Shown piece after piece: positions 43,215 through 51,496 of a stretch of 64,000 nucleotides of DNA. The stretch's first letter is position 1; each line of letters starts with the position of its first letter. Source of the DNA: Scytonema hofmannii PCC 7110 (GTDB taxonomy: Bacteria > Cyanobacteriota > Cyanobacteriia > Cyanobacteriales > Nostocaceae); contig NZ_KQ976354.1 in NCBI RefSeq assembly GCF_000346485.2, positions 8,040,221-8,104,220 of the forward strand. Reading direction: 5' to 3'. A program made the translations under genes and the position numbers. Under the pieces are notes generated by a model that searched no databases, was not told the origin of the DNA, and saw nothing but the letters and a program-made list of their open reading frames with translations.

Positions 43215-43478
43215 GTGGTGTACGCTTTAAAACAAGGACAAGCTAACTACAGCAATCAAAAAAACCAGCCAGCTTTGATCGATCCAACCGTCATCAGAGC
43301 CGCAGGACAAATTTATCACGTTTACTGTGAGGTACATCCCGAAATGAGCGGACAACCTTCAGGAGTCGCAATTAATCGGTACAATCACCGAGGAAAAGTG
43401 ATTTTTACGCACCAACCAGTTCTTCTGCCAGATGAGTGTTTTATTCCTTTGACCCAAATTGAATCGTATACGTACTAA
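43215..43478 (+). CDS. Conserved cyanobacterial hypothetical protein
   Basis: 87 residues from one of two adjacent GTG codons (43215, 43218). Strand-rich: RAAGQIYHVYCEVHPEMSGQ, GVAINRYNHRGKVIFTHQPV, CFIPLTQIESYTY. A small beta protein, not recognised beyond being the sort kept between housekeeping genes in Nostocales. The ATGGTCATTAGTCATTGG tandem repeats start directly at its stop codon. Confidence 0.6.
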   Translation: MVYALKQGQANYSNQKNQPALIDPTVIRAAGQIYHVYCEVHPEMSGQPSGVAINRYNHRGKVIFTHQPVLLPDECFIPLTQIESYTY

Positions 43479-43479
43479 A

Positions 43480-43600
43480 TGGTCATTAGTCATTGGTCAT
43501 TAGTCATTAGTCATTGGTTACTCATCTTTTTACAAAGGACAAATGACAAATGACACTCTCTCAAATTACAAACGAAGAGGACAAATGACAAAGGACAAAT
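43480..43600. repeat. Tandem repeats GGTCATTAGTCATT / GGACAAATGACAAATGAC
   Basis: Two opposed repeat arms able to pair, filling the gap between the small gene and pilD. Confidence 0.75.
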
Positions 43601-43606
43601 GACACA

Positions 43607-44425
43607 ATGGACATCTTAATAATTGTCCAGGCGAGTTTCATCGTATTCGCTCTGGGTGCTTCTGTTGGCAGCTTTATCAACGTTGTAGTTTATAGACTAC
43701 CTGCTGGGCTGTCTGTACTTTGGCCTCCTTCTCGCTGTCCCCACTGCCTCAACCAGCTCAAGCCCAAGGATAATGTTCCAGTACTGGGATGGCTGTGGTT
43801 AAAAGGACGTTGTCGTTATTGCAAAAGTAAAATTTCTCTCCGTTACCCTCTGGTAGAAGGGGTAACGGCTATTATTTTTTTATTAGTTTTTTGGATCTTT
43901 AAATTTTCACCGCTAACCATTGGTTATTGGGCGTTTTGCAGTTGGTTATTAGCGCTATCGCTGATTGATTTGGATACTATGACCTTACCCAATTCACTGA
44001 CTAAATCGGGTTTGGTATTGGGAATTGCTTTTCAAATGACGATCGGTTATTTACCAACAGCAAGTTGGGAGGAATTGGCAAATCACTTGATGATAGCAGT
44101 TATTGGAGCCGTTCTGGGCTTGTGGTTGTTTGATGCGATCGCCATTATTGGTTCAGTTGTCTTTGGAAAAACCGCTATGGGTGGAGGGGACGCCAAATTA
44201 GCAGCCATGATGGGTGCATGGTTGGGTTGGAAGTATTTACTTGTAGCTAGCTTTCTTGCCTGTGTGGTAGGAGTATTAGTGGGTGGAGGTGGAATTGTAC
44301 TATCGCAACGCCGATGGGGACAAAAGATGCCTTTTGGACCTTATCTTGCTTTAGGAGCATTCATCACGATATTTGGTGGTGAAACAATCTTGTCTAGTTA
44401 CTTGCGGTTGTTTTTACCAGAATAG
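43607..44425 (+). CDS. pilD: Type IV prepilin peptidase / N-methyltransferase
   Basis: 272 residues, inner-membrane aspartic protease that cuts and methylates prepilins for type IV pili, motility and competence. N-terminal ASVGSFINVVVYRLPAG; the zinc site CPHCLNQLKPKDNVPVLGW with second pair CRYCKSKISLRYPLVE; the first catalytic Asp in LIDLDTMTLPN; and the second in the GMGGGDAKLAAMMGAWLG-type motif (here AMGGGDAKL). About eight helices. Complete; its stop codon is part of a GGGAGTGGGGAGT repeat. Confidence 0.95.
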   Translation: MDILIIVQASFIVFALGASVGSFINVVVYRLPAGLSVLWPPSRCPHCLNQLKPKDNVPVLGWLWLKGRCRYCKSKISLRYPLVEGVTAIIFLLVFWIFKFSPLTIGYWAFCSWLLALSLIDLDTMTLPNSLTKSGLVLGIAFQMTIGYLPTASWEELANHLMIAVIGAVLGLWLFDAIAIIGSVVFGKTAMGGGDAKLAAMMGAWLGWKYLLVASFLACVVGVLVGGGGIVLSQRRWGQKMPFGPYLALGAFITIFGGETILSSYLRLFLPE

Positions 44426-44506
44426 GGAGTGGGGAGTGGTGAGTGGGGAATAGGGAATAAGAAAATTTCCTTACTCCCTACTCCCTACTCCCTACTCCCT
44501 ATTCCC
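44424..44506. repeat. Opposed tandem repeats after pilD
   Basis: GGGAGTGGGGAGTGGTGAGT... followed by ...CTCCCTACTCCCTACTCCCT; the arms pair into a long hairpin that could end the pilD transcript. Confidence 0.7.
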
Positions 44507-44561
44507 CCAACTGTAAATCTCGTCACCCCATCTACCTTTGAGCTTTTGATAAGATTATATT

Positions 44562-44777
44562 GTGACTTGGATTACGCTGTTAACAACAAGTTCCCGTTGG
44601 CAAGCAGAACTTATGCAAGAGCTGCTTGCGGCTCATAACATACCAACAAAAATTATTGATTTGGGGGTGAAGTCTTATTTGGGGGCTGGGACTCCAGCAG
44701 CTTTACAGGTACGTTTACAAGATAAGTGGGCTGTCTTGTTGCTATTAAGTCCCTACGAAGACGAGCAAGAGACTTGA
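44562..44777 (+). CDS. DUF2007-like small protein
   Basis: 71 residues from a GTG: MTWITLLTTSSRWQAELMQE, LLAAHNIPTKIIDLG, YLGAGTPAALQVRLQDKWAV, LLLLSPYEDEQET. The plan (strand, helix that holds A-x-LL...GI, strand, PA-LxV...A..LL) is that of small GlnB-like signal-transducing-type DUF2007 proteins. No enzyme residues. Lies between pilD and accD; function unknown. Confidence 0.6.
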   Translation: MTWITLLTTSSRWQAELMQELLAAHNIPTKIIDLGVKSYLGAGTPAALQVRLQDKWAVLLLLSPYEDEQET

Positions 44778-44874
44778 ATTTGATTACGTATTTTCGTTAA
44801 GCTGGCAACTAAAGATGCATGCGAAAAGTCGGGTCTGCTTACAAGACGAATTTGAAAAAATAGTTATTAGTGGT

Positions 44875-44935
44875 TTGTCATTTGTCATTTGTCATATTTA
44901 TTAACAAAGGACAAATGACCAATGACCAAGGACAA
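44875..44935. repeat. Opposed repeats GTCATTTGTCATTTGTC / GGACAAATGACCAATGACC
   Basis: Self-complementary short tandem repeats 50 bp before accD. Confidence 0.7.
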
Positions 44936-44985
44936 TAAAAGCTGCTTGACCTATTTTCGACATATTACTCTCAGATAACATACAA

Positions 44986-45951
44986 ATGGCAAACAACGAA
45001 GAATCACGCGGTTTAAAGTCTCTCTTAGATTGGTTTGCGAATCGACGGAAGTCAGGGTCTACTACCCCAGAACGTCAAGAACGTGAGATTGCTGATGGTT
45101 TATGGCACAAATGCCCTAACTGTTGTGTCTTAACCTATACCAAAGACCTCAGAGCAAACCAAATGGTTTGTGTGGAGTGCGGACATCACAATAGAGTTGA
45201 TTGTGATGAGCGAATTCGTCAGTTGATAGATGCAAACACTTGGGGATCTATAGACGATCGCTTGCGTCCTAGCGATCCTTTGCAATTTCGCGATCGCAAA
45301 CCCTATAGCGATCGCTTGCGAGAGACTCAGGAAAAACTCGGTTTAGTAGATGCTGTTAAAACAGGTTTGGGTCAAATAGACGGTTTACCCATAGCTTTAG
45401 GCGTAATGGATTTCCGATTTATGGGTGGAAGCATGGGGTCTGTTGTGGGAGAAAAACTGACTCGTTTGATTGAGCAAGCCACACAGCGACGTTATCCCGT
45501 AGTCATTATTTGTACCTCTGGTGGAGCTAGGATGCAAGAAGGAATGCTTTCCCTCATGCAGATGGCAAAAATATCCGCCGCCTTGCAACGTCATCGGGAT
45601 GAAAAGCTGTTGTACATTCCCGTGTTAACCAATCCCACCACTGGTGGTGTCACGGCTAGTTTTGCGATGTTAGGAGATGTCATTTTGGCAGAGCCAAAAG
45701 CAACAATTGGTTTTGCCGGTCGGCGCGTGATTGAGCAAACTCTACGGGAAAAACTGCCAGAGGAGTTTCAAACAGCAGAAGACTTACTGAAGCACGGTTT
45801 TGTAGACGACATTGTACCCCGAACTCAGTTAAAAAAGATACTAGCACAGTTGATTGCCTTGCACCAACCAATCTCACTGACAACAGCAGCTCAAACACAC
45901 AATGTTGTAGTTTGGGAGACAAGACCTTTTAGTTCGACAGTAGCTGAATAA
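44986..45951 (+). CDS. accD: Acetyl-CoA carboxylase carboxyltransferase subunit beta
   Basis: 321 residues; with AccA transfers CO2 from biotin carboxyl carrier to acetyl-CoA, the first step of fatty acid synthesis. The N-terminal zinc ribbon is [15 protein letters not shown] with [13 protein letters not shown]; the crotonase-fold core has [60 protein letters not shown] and [19 protein letters not shown]. Length and motif order standard. No other acc gene is nearby, as usual in cyanobacteria. Confidence 0.97.
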   Translation: MANNEESRGLKSLLDWFANRRKSGSTTPERQEREIADGLWHKCPNCCVLTYTKDLRANQMVCVECGHHNRVDCDERIRQLIDANTWGSIDDRLRPSDPLQFRDRKPYSDRLRETQEKLGLVDAVKTGLGQIDGLPIALGVMDFRFMGGSMGSVVGEKLTRLIEQATQRRYPVVIICTSGGARMQEGMLSLMQMAKISAALQRHRDEKLLYIPVLTNPTTGGVTASFAMLGDVILAEPKATIGFAGRRVIEQTLREKLPEEFQTAEDLLKHGFVDDIVPRTQLKKILAQLIALHQPISLTTAAQTHNVVVWETRPFSSTVAE

Positions 45952-46049
45952 TCTAATGGCTAATGGAGACAAGATTTTTTAGTTCCACAGTGGCTGAATA
46001 ACCTTATCTTGTAGGGTGGGCGTCCTCGCCCGCCCTGTCTGATACGTTA

Positions 46050-46355
46050 TCATTTGCTAGAATCTTTAACCAACTCACCTTTTATTTGTAAAAAAGCAGC
46101 TTCTTCTAATTGAATTCTTTCTTGAATCACACGAATAAGCCAAGCCTCTACATTAGGTTCTCGATGTAAGTTAGCAAAGAAAACAGCTTTAGTAGCAACT
46201 TCACTGGGAAGAAATACAGAAGTAGAATTTTTCTGAACAAATATACTTGATTCCCAAGCTGATTCATCGTTAGCTTGTTGCTCAACTATTTGGTCAATTT
46301 CTTCTTCCGAAAGTAAGGAATCATTCATCTCATTATTTCTATTCATATTTGCCAT
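46050..46355 (-). CDS. Antitoxin-like partner of the BrnT-type toxin
   Basis: 101 residues. Acidic N-terminus (SLLSEEEIDQIVEQQANDES), middle VFLPSEVATKAVFFANLHRE, then VEAWLIRVIQERIQLEEAAF. The middle and end fit a strand-helix-helix DNA-binding unit as in BrnA-type antitoxins. It overlaps the toxin gene by 13 bp, so the two are translationally coupled, toxin first, as in brnTA. It probably neutralises the toxin and represses the operon. Confidence 0.65.
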   Translation of the reverse strand: MANMNRNNEMNDSLLSEEEIDQIVEQQANDESAWESSIFVQKNSTSVFLPSEVATKAVFFANLHREPNVEAWLIRVIQERIQLEEAAFLQIKGELVKDSSK

Positions 46356-46621
46356 CCGGTAATAATGCGAACTACATTGTTTGGCTTAAGTTGGAAAATA
46401 ATTTTGAGTTTACGTCCGCTGTAGGATTGCCCAATTAGTTGATAGCGGTCATTGTAGGATTTATTTCGCCGTATTTGGTAATTTGAAAAGAAACATTCAA
46501 CAGATTCATTAAACGAGACTCCATGCTCTGCTAGTTTGTCTTTTTCAAAATCATACTCAAAATCGTAAGGAGTGAAATCATCCCACTTTACCACTGTCTT
46601 AACATATAAGTTACTAAACAA
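46343..46621 (-). CDS. brnT: BrnT-family toxin
   Basis: 92 residues. FEYDFEKDKLAEHGVSFNES matches the BrnT W/F-D..K...N..KHGVSF.EA start; RYQLIGQSYSGRKLKIIFQL and VVRIITGWQI match the beta-sheet core of this RelE-like RNase, whose usual last motif is ..R.I.A... Acts as a ribosome-independent mRNA endonuclease in type II systems. Coupled to the antitoxin-like gene. Members with this GWxI ending are frequent in cyanobacteria. Confidence 0.75.
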   Translation of the reverse strand: MFSNLYVKTVVKWDDFTPYDFEYDFEKDKLAEHGVSFNESVECFFSNYQIRRNKSYNDRYQLIGQSYSGRKLKIIFQLKPNNVVRIITGWQI

Positions 46622-46665
46622 TAAAGCTAGAATAACATTAAGTTAATAAACTATTCCCTTCGTGC

Positions 46666-46792
46666 TATAGCAATCCTATTTGATTTTTGAACTACACATA
46701 GGTAGGGCTAAAGCCCACCAACTAAAGCTTGTGTGCGGCATAGCCCTACCTACAGTACTTAAAGTTTTTCGTAAATCATTTAGGATTCCTAT
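46666..46792. repeat. MITE family A, copy 4
   Basis: 127 bp between TATAGCAATCCTATTTGATT and the complement of ATAGGAATCCTAAATGATTT, with GCCCACC-type arms inside. Closely related to copy 2 at 17774. Its right end supplies the stop codon of a gene fragment. Confidence 0.75.
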
Positions 46793-46902
46793 TGATTTAT
46801 ATCCCACATTCCGCGCCTTTCTAATTCTGCTTTCAGGTGCGGGTGGTTTTTCAGATCCGGGCCAATTGCAAGTATTGAACTGGCGAGATTCCGTGTGATC
46901 GC
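46789..46902 (-). pseudogene. C-terminal gene fragment ended by a MITE
   Basis: A minus-strand frame reads ITRNLASSILAIGPDLKNHP then LKAELERRGMWDINQ and a TAG that lies in the MITE terminus. Natural-looking helical composition but no start and no recognised family. It begins right after the stop of the CHAT-STAND gene in another frame. Probably a gene cut by the MITE insertion. Confidence 0.3.
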
Positions 46903-46904
46903 CA

Positions 46905-49900
46905 CTAATAAACATCATCACAAATACGTCGCCTGTAGTCATCTTGAACCATACCGTTGTTAGGGTTGCTCAAATAAGAACGCGCCCAGTTACAACCGCG
47001 TTTTAATAAATCATCAAGATTCAAATTCCATAAAATCACAGTCTTATCATCACTAGCAGAAGCAATAGTTTGTCCATCAGGACTAAAACTCACGCTAGTC
47101 ACCGAAGCTGTATGCCCGGTCAAGGCAGTAATTAAAATACCATCTCGCCTCCATATTTTTACTGTTTTATCAACACCAACAGAAGCGAGAGTTTGACCAT
47201 CAGGACTGAAACTGACACTATAAACTGCGGCACTATGTCCCCTCAAAGTCGCTATCAAACTGCCATCACCAGATCTCCAGAGTTTGATAGTATTATCATC
47301 ACTAGCAGTTGCAATAGTTTGTCCATCAGGGCTAAAAGTAACGGTATATACCTTAGCATTATGACCTTCCAGAGTGTTTCTTAAATTACCATCTTGTCGC
47401 CAGAGTTTTACAGTTCCATCCCAACTCGCAGAAGCAAGAGTTTTTCCATCAGGGCTGAATGCAACTGCTCGGACTGCTTGACTATGCCCGGTAATGGTTT
47501 TGTAAGGCTGGGTTTCAAATCTACCTTGACGATTTCGCCGCCATAGCTTTACAGTTTTGTCACTACCCCCAGAAGCGATGGTTTGTCCGTCTGGGCTGAA
47601 GGCGACTCCCCGAACCTCATCTTGATGCCCGATCAGAGTGTCAATTAAACTACCATCGTTCCTTTTCCAAAGTTTGATAGTTTTGTCAGCACTGGCAGAA
47701 GCGATAATTTCTCCATCTGGGCTAAACGCAACTCCCCGCACCTCATCCTGATGTCCTATCAAAGTATGCGCTAAGCTGCCATCGCTCGTTTTCCAAAGTT
47801 TGATAGTTTTGTCTAAACTAGCAGAGGCGATAGTTTGTCCATCCGGGCTGAAGAAAATTGCTCTCACTGGTTGGATGTGACCCTTGAGGGTGTTAATAAA
47901 GTTACCACGGGGTCGCCAAAGTTGAACTACGCCATCAGCACTAGCAGTTGCGATCGCTCCTCCTCTAGGGTGGAAACTGATGTCAGTCACTCCCGCACTG
48001 TGACCATTCAAAGTCGTTATCGAGCTACCATCTCGTCTCCAGAGTTTAACATTTCCATCCCAACAGGTAGAAGCAATGGTTTGACCGTCTGGGCTGAAGC
48101 TAACACCAGTGACTGTCTCTATGCATCCTGTAAAGATAGTATTTGATAGAGTGCCATCCAAATTCCAAAGTTTTAAAGTTTTATCATCTCCAACAGAAGC
48201 AATAGTTCTTCCATCTGGACTAAAAGCAACAGAACGAACCTCAGCATTATGATCGGTTAAACTAGTCACTAAACTACCATCACTTGCTTTCCAAAGTTTG
48301 ATAGTTTTATCCTTACTAGCAGAAACAATTGTTTGACCATCCGGGCTAAAGCTCACACTGACAACTGCATCTTGATGACCGATAAGCGTTTTGTAAGGAC
48401 GAGTTTGAAACTTACCTCCACTGGCTTTCCAAAGTTTGATAGTTTTGTCAAAGCTAGCTGAGGCAATTGTTTGACCATCCGAGCTAAAACTCACACTTCT
48501 AACACCATTCGTATGCCCGTTCAAAGTAGTCATTAAACTGCCATCACTGACTCTCCAAAGTTTGACAGTTTTATCTAAACTAGCAGAAGCAATTGTTTGC
48601 CCATCCGGGCTAAAACTCACACTGTAAACATCTTCGCCATGTTCGTCGAGAGTCGCCATCAAGCTACCATCTCGCCGCCAAAGATTGATGGTTTTGTCAG
48701 CACTTGCAGAAGCCAGTATTTGACCATCCGGACTAAAACTGACACCCCAAACAGCAGCGCTATGTTTGGTCAGGTGGTTGAGTTCTCTAGTCCCGTATAA
48801 AATTTGTTGCAATCCTGTCACCACCTCTATCTTGGTATCAGGTTCTGCATTGCCAGATTTTTCCAAAAGTCGCAGTTGTTTAGCAGCTTCTAAACTAGAA
48901 GTCAATCCCTCTAATTGGAGATTAGAAGCAAAAATGGCTCTAGCACTAGCACTAGTCGCTTTGATTTTGGCGTTTGTTTCACTGATATTTGTTCGCCACC
49001 AAGCCACTCCTGCTGCACCCGCCAGCATTAAAGCAACAACCAAACTGCCAGTTAACCCTAATATAATACCCCTACGCAAGCGATCGCGTTGTTTGCGTTC
49101 TCTATGTCGCAATCCCAAACTTGCTTCTATAAATGACTTTTCCGATATCAACTCGTTTGCACGCTTTTGCGACCATTCTTCGGCGTCAGCCAACGGCTTT
49201 CCCCGTAACAACGAATCATCATCCCGACCATTGATATGCCACTGGTGCATAGCTGACCGCAATCCCTGCAGCCATGTCCGAAAGTCGCGGTCTAACTCAA
49301 TCCACTGACGCAAGCGTTCCCATTCTCGAATTAAAGCTTCATGGACAATTTCTACAGTTTCTTTACCCGTCGCCTCATCACGTCCTGTCACAACTAAACG
49401 CTCTGAAGCAAGACGAATCACCAAATTCCAATTGCCGTTTCCCACCTCCTCCCGAGTAGCTAAACGTCTGGTTTCCTCCGTACCTTCCCCCAGACGCACT
49501 AACTGAAGAAAAACCCGTCTTGCTTGTTCTTTCTCCAATTCATTCAATCTGGCATAAACTTGTTCGGCATAACTAGCGACAGATGTCTTTACACCACCGA
49601 TCTCATTATACGTAGCATGAAGCAGCTGAGCGTTACTCTGTTTTGCCCAAAGTTCTTGCAAGGCAAACTCTAATAAAGGTAAATCTCCTGCAGAAGCGCT
49701 CACTGCTTCTATAATACGTTCGGTTAACCCAGACTCTAGTGTCACACCAAAAAGCCCTGCAGGTTTTTCTACCGTTGCTTGCAGTTCTTCACGGTTCATG
49801 GGACCTAGTTTTAAATCGCGATACTGCAACGCATCTGCAAAAGGGCGATAAGAAAGAGACTGTGCTAAAAAGTCAGCCCGCAGCGTTAGCATTACCGTGA

Positions 49901-51485
49901 AATTATTTAGATTTGTTGCTTCTATCAATCTATCTAAAAAAGCTTGGCGCTTTTGTGTATCCTGACACAGGGTGTACAGTTCCTCAAATTGGTCAACAAC
50001 AAGCAATAAACGTGTTCCAGAACTTTTTCTAAGTATGCTTTGTAACACAAAGCGTAAAGAATTCTCTTCGTAGAGTAAGTAGTCAGCTAATTGAGTGATT
50101 TCCTCTAGTTGGTCAGATTTTGTGTAAAGTTCTTGTTGAGAAATAAGTGCAGCAGCTAAAGCATGAAACGGTTTCGTTCCCGGTCTAAAGGAAACGATCC
50201 GCCAATGACCTTCTTGCCGCAAACGGGGAATAAGACCGGCAAACACAACAGAAGACTTTCCACTCCCTGAAGGTCCAATGACGGCTACTAGGGGTTTTGA
50301 GTTTACCGCTTCTAGCAAAATGTGGGAGAAACTTTCTCTACCAAAGAAAAATGGTGCATCCTCTTCTCGAAAAGCAAACAAACCGCGATAGGGGCATTTA
50401 TCGGTGGGACGCCGCCCTAAATCTTTCCAACGGGGAGGTACAGTGGCAGGATTTTGAAAGATTGCTGGTAGCCAACTCGCACAAGGAAATTGATACTCCA
50501 GTCCGTGGAGTCTTAATCGTGCTTCCCTTTCTGCCAAGTATAAAGGTTTACCACTGGCAAATGCCGGCAGAAAATATGTCACAAATGCTTGAGCAACAAC
50601 ATCTGGCACTGGTTCCCGCATAACAATAATTTGGGGAATGTGCAATTGTTGTAGTTCAAATGCTAGTTCCATTCCCTCGCAGGAGTTGAAGATGGCTAGT
50701 TGCAAGCCATTATCAACAGCATTTCTTAGGGCGTATCTCAGTTCATCAATTGTTAAACTTTCGGTCTGATTAATACAAATGCGACCGCTTTCTCCCTCTA
50801 CCCCGCTATGACCTGCAAAAAAGAGAATATCCCAAGATTTTTCCCACAAATAGTTGTTAATTTCCTGGCGTTTTGGTTCTACAAGAAAGGTTGTTTCAGC
50901 ATTATATAAATTTTCCAGTACTTGTCGGTCTTGTTGAATATCAATACCAGTACTGTTACCTAAAATAGCTAGGATTTTAACTTTATCTGGTAATGTAGGT
51001 GTTTTTACTGTCGTCCGAGGTTCTACATCTGGTGTACTAAGGGCAACTTCGGCAAAAGAGTTACTATCTATTAAATCCCACAAATGCCAAGGTAGTTTTA
51101 ATAATGACTGACTAGAAGTCCGTATGAGGACTCGGACTTCATTATGAGGCATGAGGTGTTGCAAGCACTTATCCCGTATGGGACGAAAAGATTCAGACAG
51201 AAGCCATTGATTCAAAGATTGCCGCAACTCACTTGCCGATCTGTTGCAGTCGGAACGCCACCGCCTTGCTGCTCCCACTGCTTGAACTCGGGAAGACGTG
51301 CCTAAACTTAAGTAGTTTACTCTCCAACGGTTGATTGCGATCGCTAGGTTTGGGTTTGCGGGCAAATAGCCAGTAACCTCCGTCCCCAAGCGATTATTTT
51401 CTTCCTCGATCGCGAGCGTTACCCGCACAACTTTTTCTAGATCTCCATCTAGCTTTAGGACAAGTAACTTCCGCATTGCCTGCAC
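46905..51485 (-). CDS. CHAT protease - STAND NTPase - 14x WD40 protein
   Basis: 1526 residues. Residues 1-345: CHAT caspase-like domain with the His of ILFFAGHSGVEGESG (about 226) and Cys of AIFNSCEGMELAF (about 269). 360-800: STAND NTPase, PYRGLFAFREEDAPFFFGRE lead-in, Walker A AVIGPSGSGKSS (about 404-412), Walker B LLLVVDQFEELY. About 845-870: one hydrophobic helix (GIILGLTGSLVVALMLAGAA). 920-1500: 14 WD40 repeats (FSPDGQTIASAS-D-KTIKLW), enough for two seven-bladed propellers. By analogy with STAND immune receptors, ligand binding by the propellers would trigger oligomerisation and protease activation. ATG at 51476 is also possible. Shares an 11-bp gap with the upstream MFS gene. Confidence 0.9.
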   Translation of the reverse strand: MQAMRKLLVLKLDGDLEKVVRVTLAIEEENNRLGTEVTGYLPANPNLAIAINRWRVNYLSLGTSSRVQAVGAARRWRSDCNRSASELRQSLNQWLLSESFRPIRDKCLQHLMPHNEVRVLIRTSSQSLLKLPWHLWDLIDSNSFAEVALSTPDVEPRTTVKTPTLPDKVKILAILGNSTGIDIQQDRQVLENLYNAETTFLVEPKRQEINNYLWEKSWDILFFAGHSGVEGESGRICINQTESLTIDELRYALRNAVDNGLQLAIFNSCEGMELAFELQQLHIPQIIVMREPVPDVVAQAFVTYFLPAFASGKPLYLAEREARLRLHGLEYQFPCASWLPAIFQNPATVPPRWKDLGRRPTDKCPYRGLFAFREEDAPFFFGRESFSHILLEAVNSKPLVAVIGPSGSGKSSVVFAGLIPRLRQEGHWRIVSFRPGTKPFHALAAALISQQELYTKSDQLEEITQLADYLLYEENSLRFVLQSILRKSSGTRLLLVVDQFEELYTLCQDTQKRQAFLDRLIEATNLNNFTVMLTLRADFLAQSLSYRPFADALQYRDLKLGPMNREELQATVEKPAGLFGVTLESGLTERIIEAVSASAGDLPLLEFALQELWAKQSNAQLLHATYNEIGGVKTSVASYAEQVYARLNELEKEQARRVFLQLVRLGEGTEETRRLATREEVGNGNWNLVIRLASERLVVTGRDEATGKETVEIVHEALIREWERLRQWIELDRDFRTWLQGLRSAMHQWHINGRDDDSLLRGKPLADAEEWSQKRANELISEKSFIEASLGLRHRERKQRDRLRRGIILGLTGSLVVALMLAGAAGVAWWRTNISETNAKIKATSASARAIFASNLQLEGLTSSLEAAKQLRLLEKSGNAEPDTKIEVVTGLQQILYGTRELNHLTKHSAAVWGVSFSPDGQILASASADKTINLWRRDGSLMATLDEHGEDVYSVSFSPDGQTIASASLDKTVKLWRVSDGSLMTTLNGHTNGVRSVSFSSDGQTIASASFDKTIKLWKASGGKFQTRPYKTLIGHQDAVVSVSFSPDGQTIVSASKDKTIKLWKASDGSLVTSLTDHNAEVRSVAFSPDGRTIASVGDDKTLKLWNLDGTLSNTIFTGCIETVTGVSFSPDGQTIASTCWDGNVKLWRRDGSSITTLNGHSAGVTDISFHPRGGAIATASADGVVQLWRPRGNFINTLKGHIQPVRAIFFSPDGQTIASASLDKTIKLWKTSDGSLAHTLIGHQDEVRGVAFSPDGEIIASASADKTIKLWKRNDGSLIDTLIGHQDEVRGVAFSPDGQTIASGGSDKTVKLWRRNRQGRFETQPYKTITGHSQAVRAVAFSPDGKTLASASWDGTVKLWRQDGNLRNTLEGHNAKVYTVTFSPDGQTIATASDDNTIKLWRSGDGSLIATLRGHSAAVYSVSFSPDGQTLASVGVDKTVKIWRRDGILITALTGHTASVTSVSFSPDGQTIASASDDKTVILWNLNLDDLLKRGCNWARSYLSNPNNGMVQDDYRRRICDDVY

Positions 51486-51496
51486 CTAACCCTCAT

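Noticed and set aside
44429-44638. 69-codon frame after pilD
   Set aside because: It consists mostly of translated tandem repeats (SLLPTPYSLLPIP).
43480-44940. Tandem repeats as a possible CRISPR array
   Set aside because: Units are 7-9 bp without spacers of constant length, and no cas genes are present; they are ordinary cyanobacterial short tandem repeats.
47193-49459. Long plus-strand frames opposite the WD40/STAND gene
   Set aside because: They mirror the repeated codons of the WD40 units and have no family resemblance.
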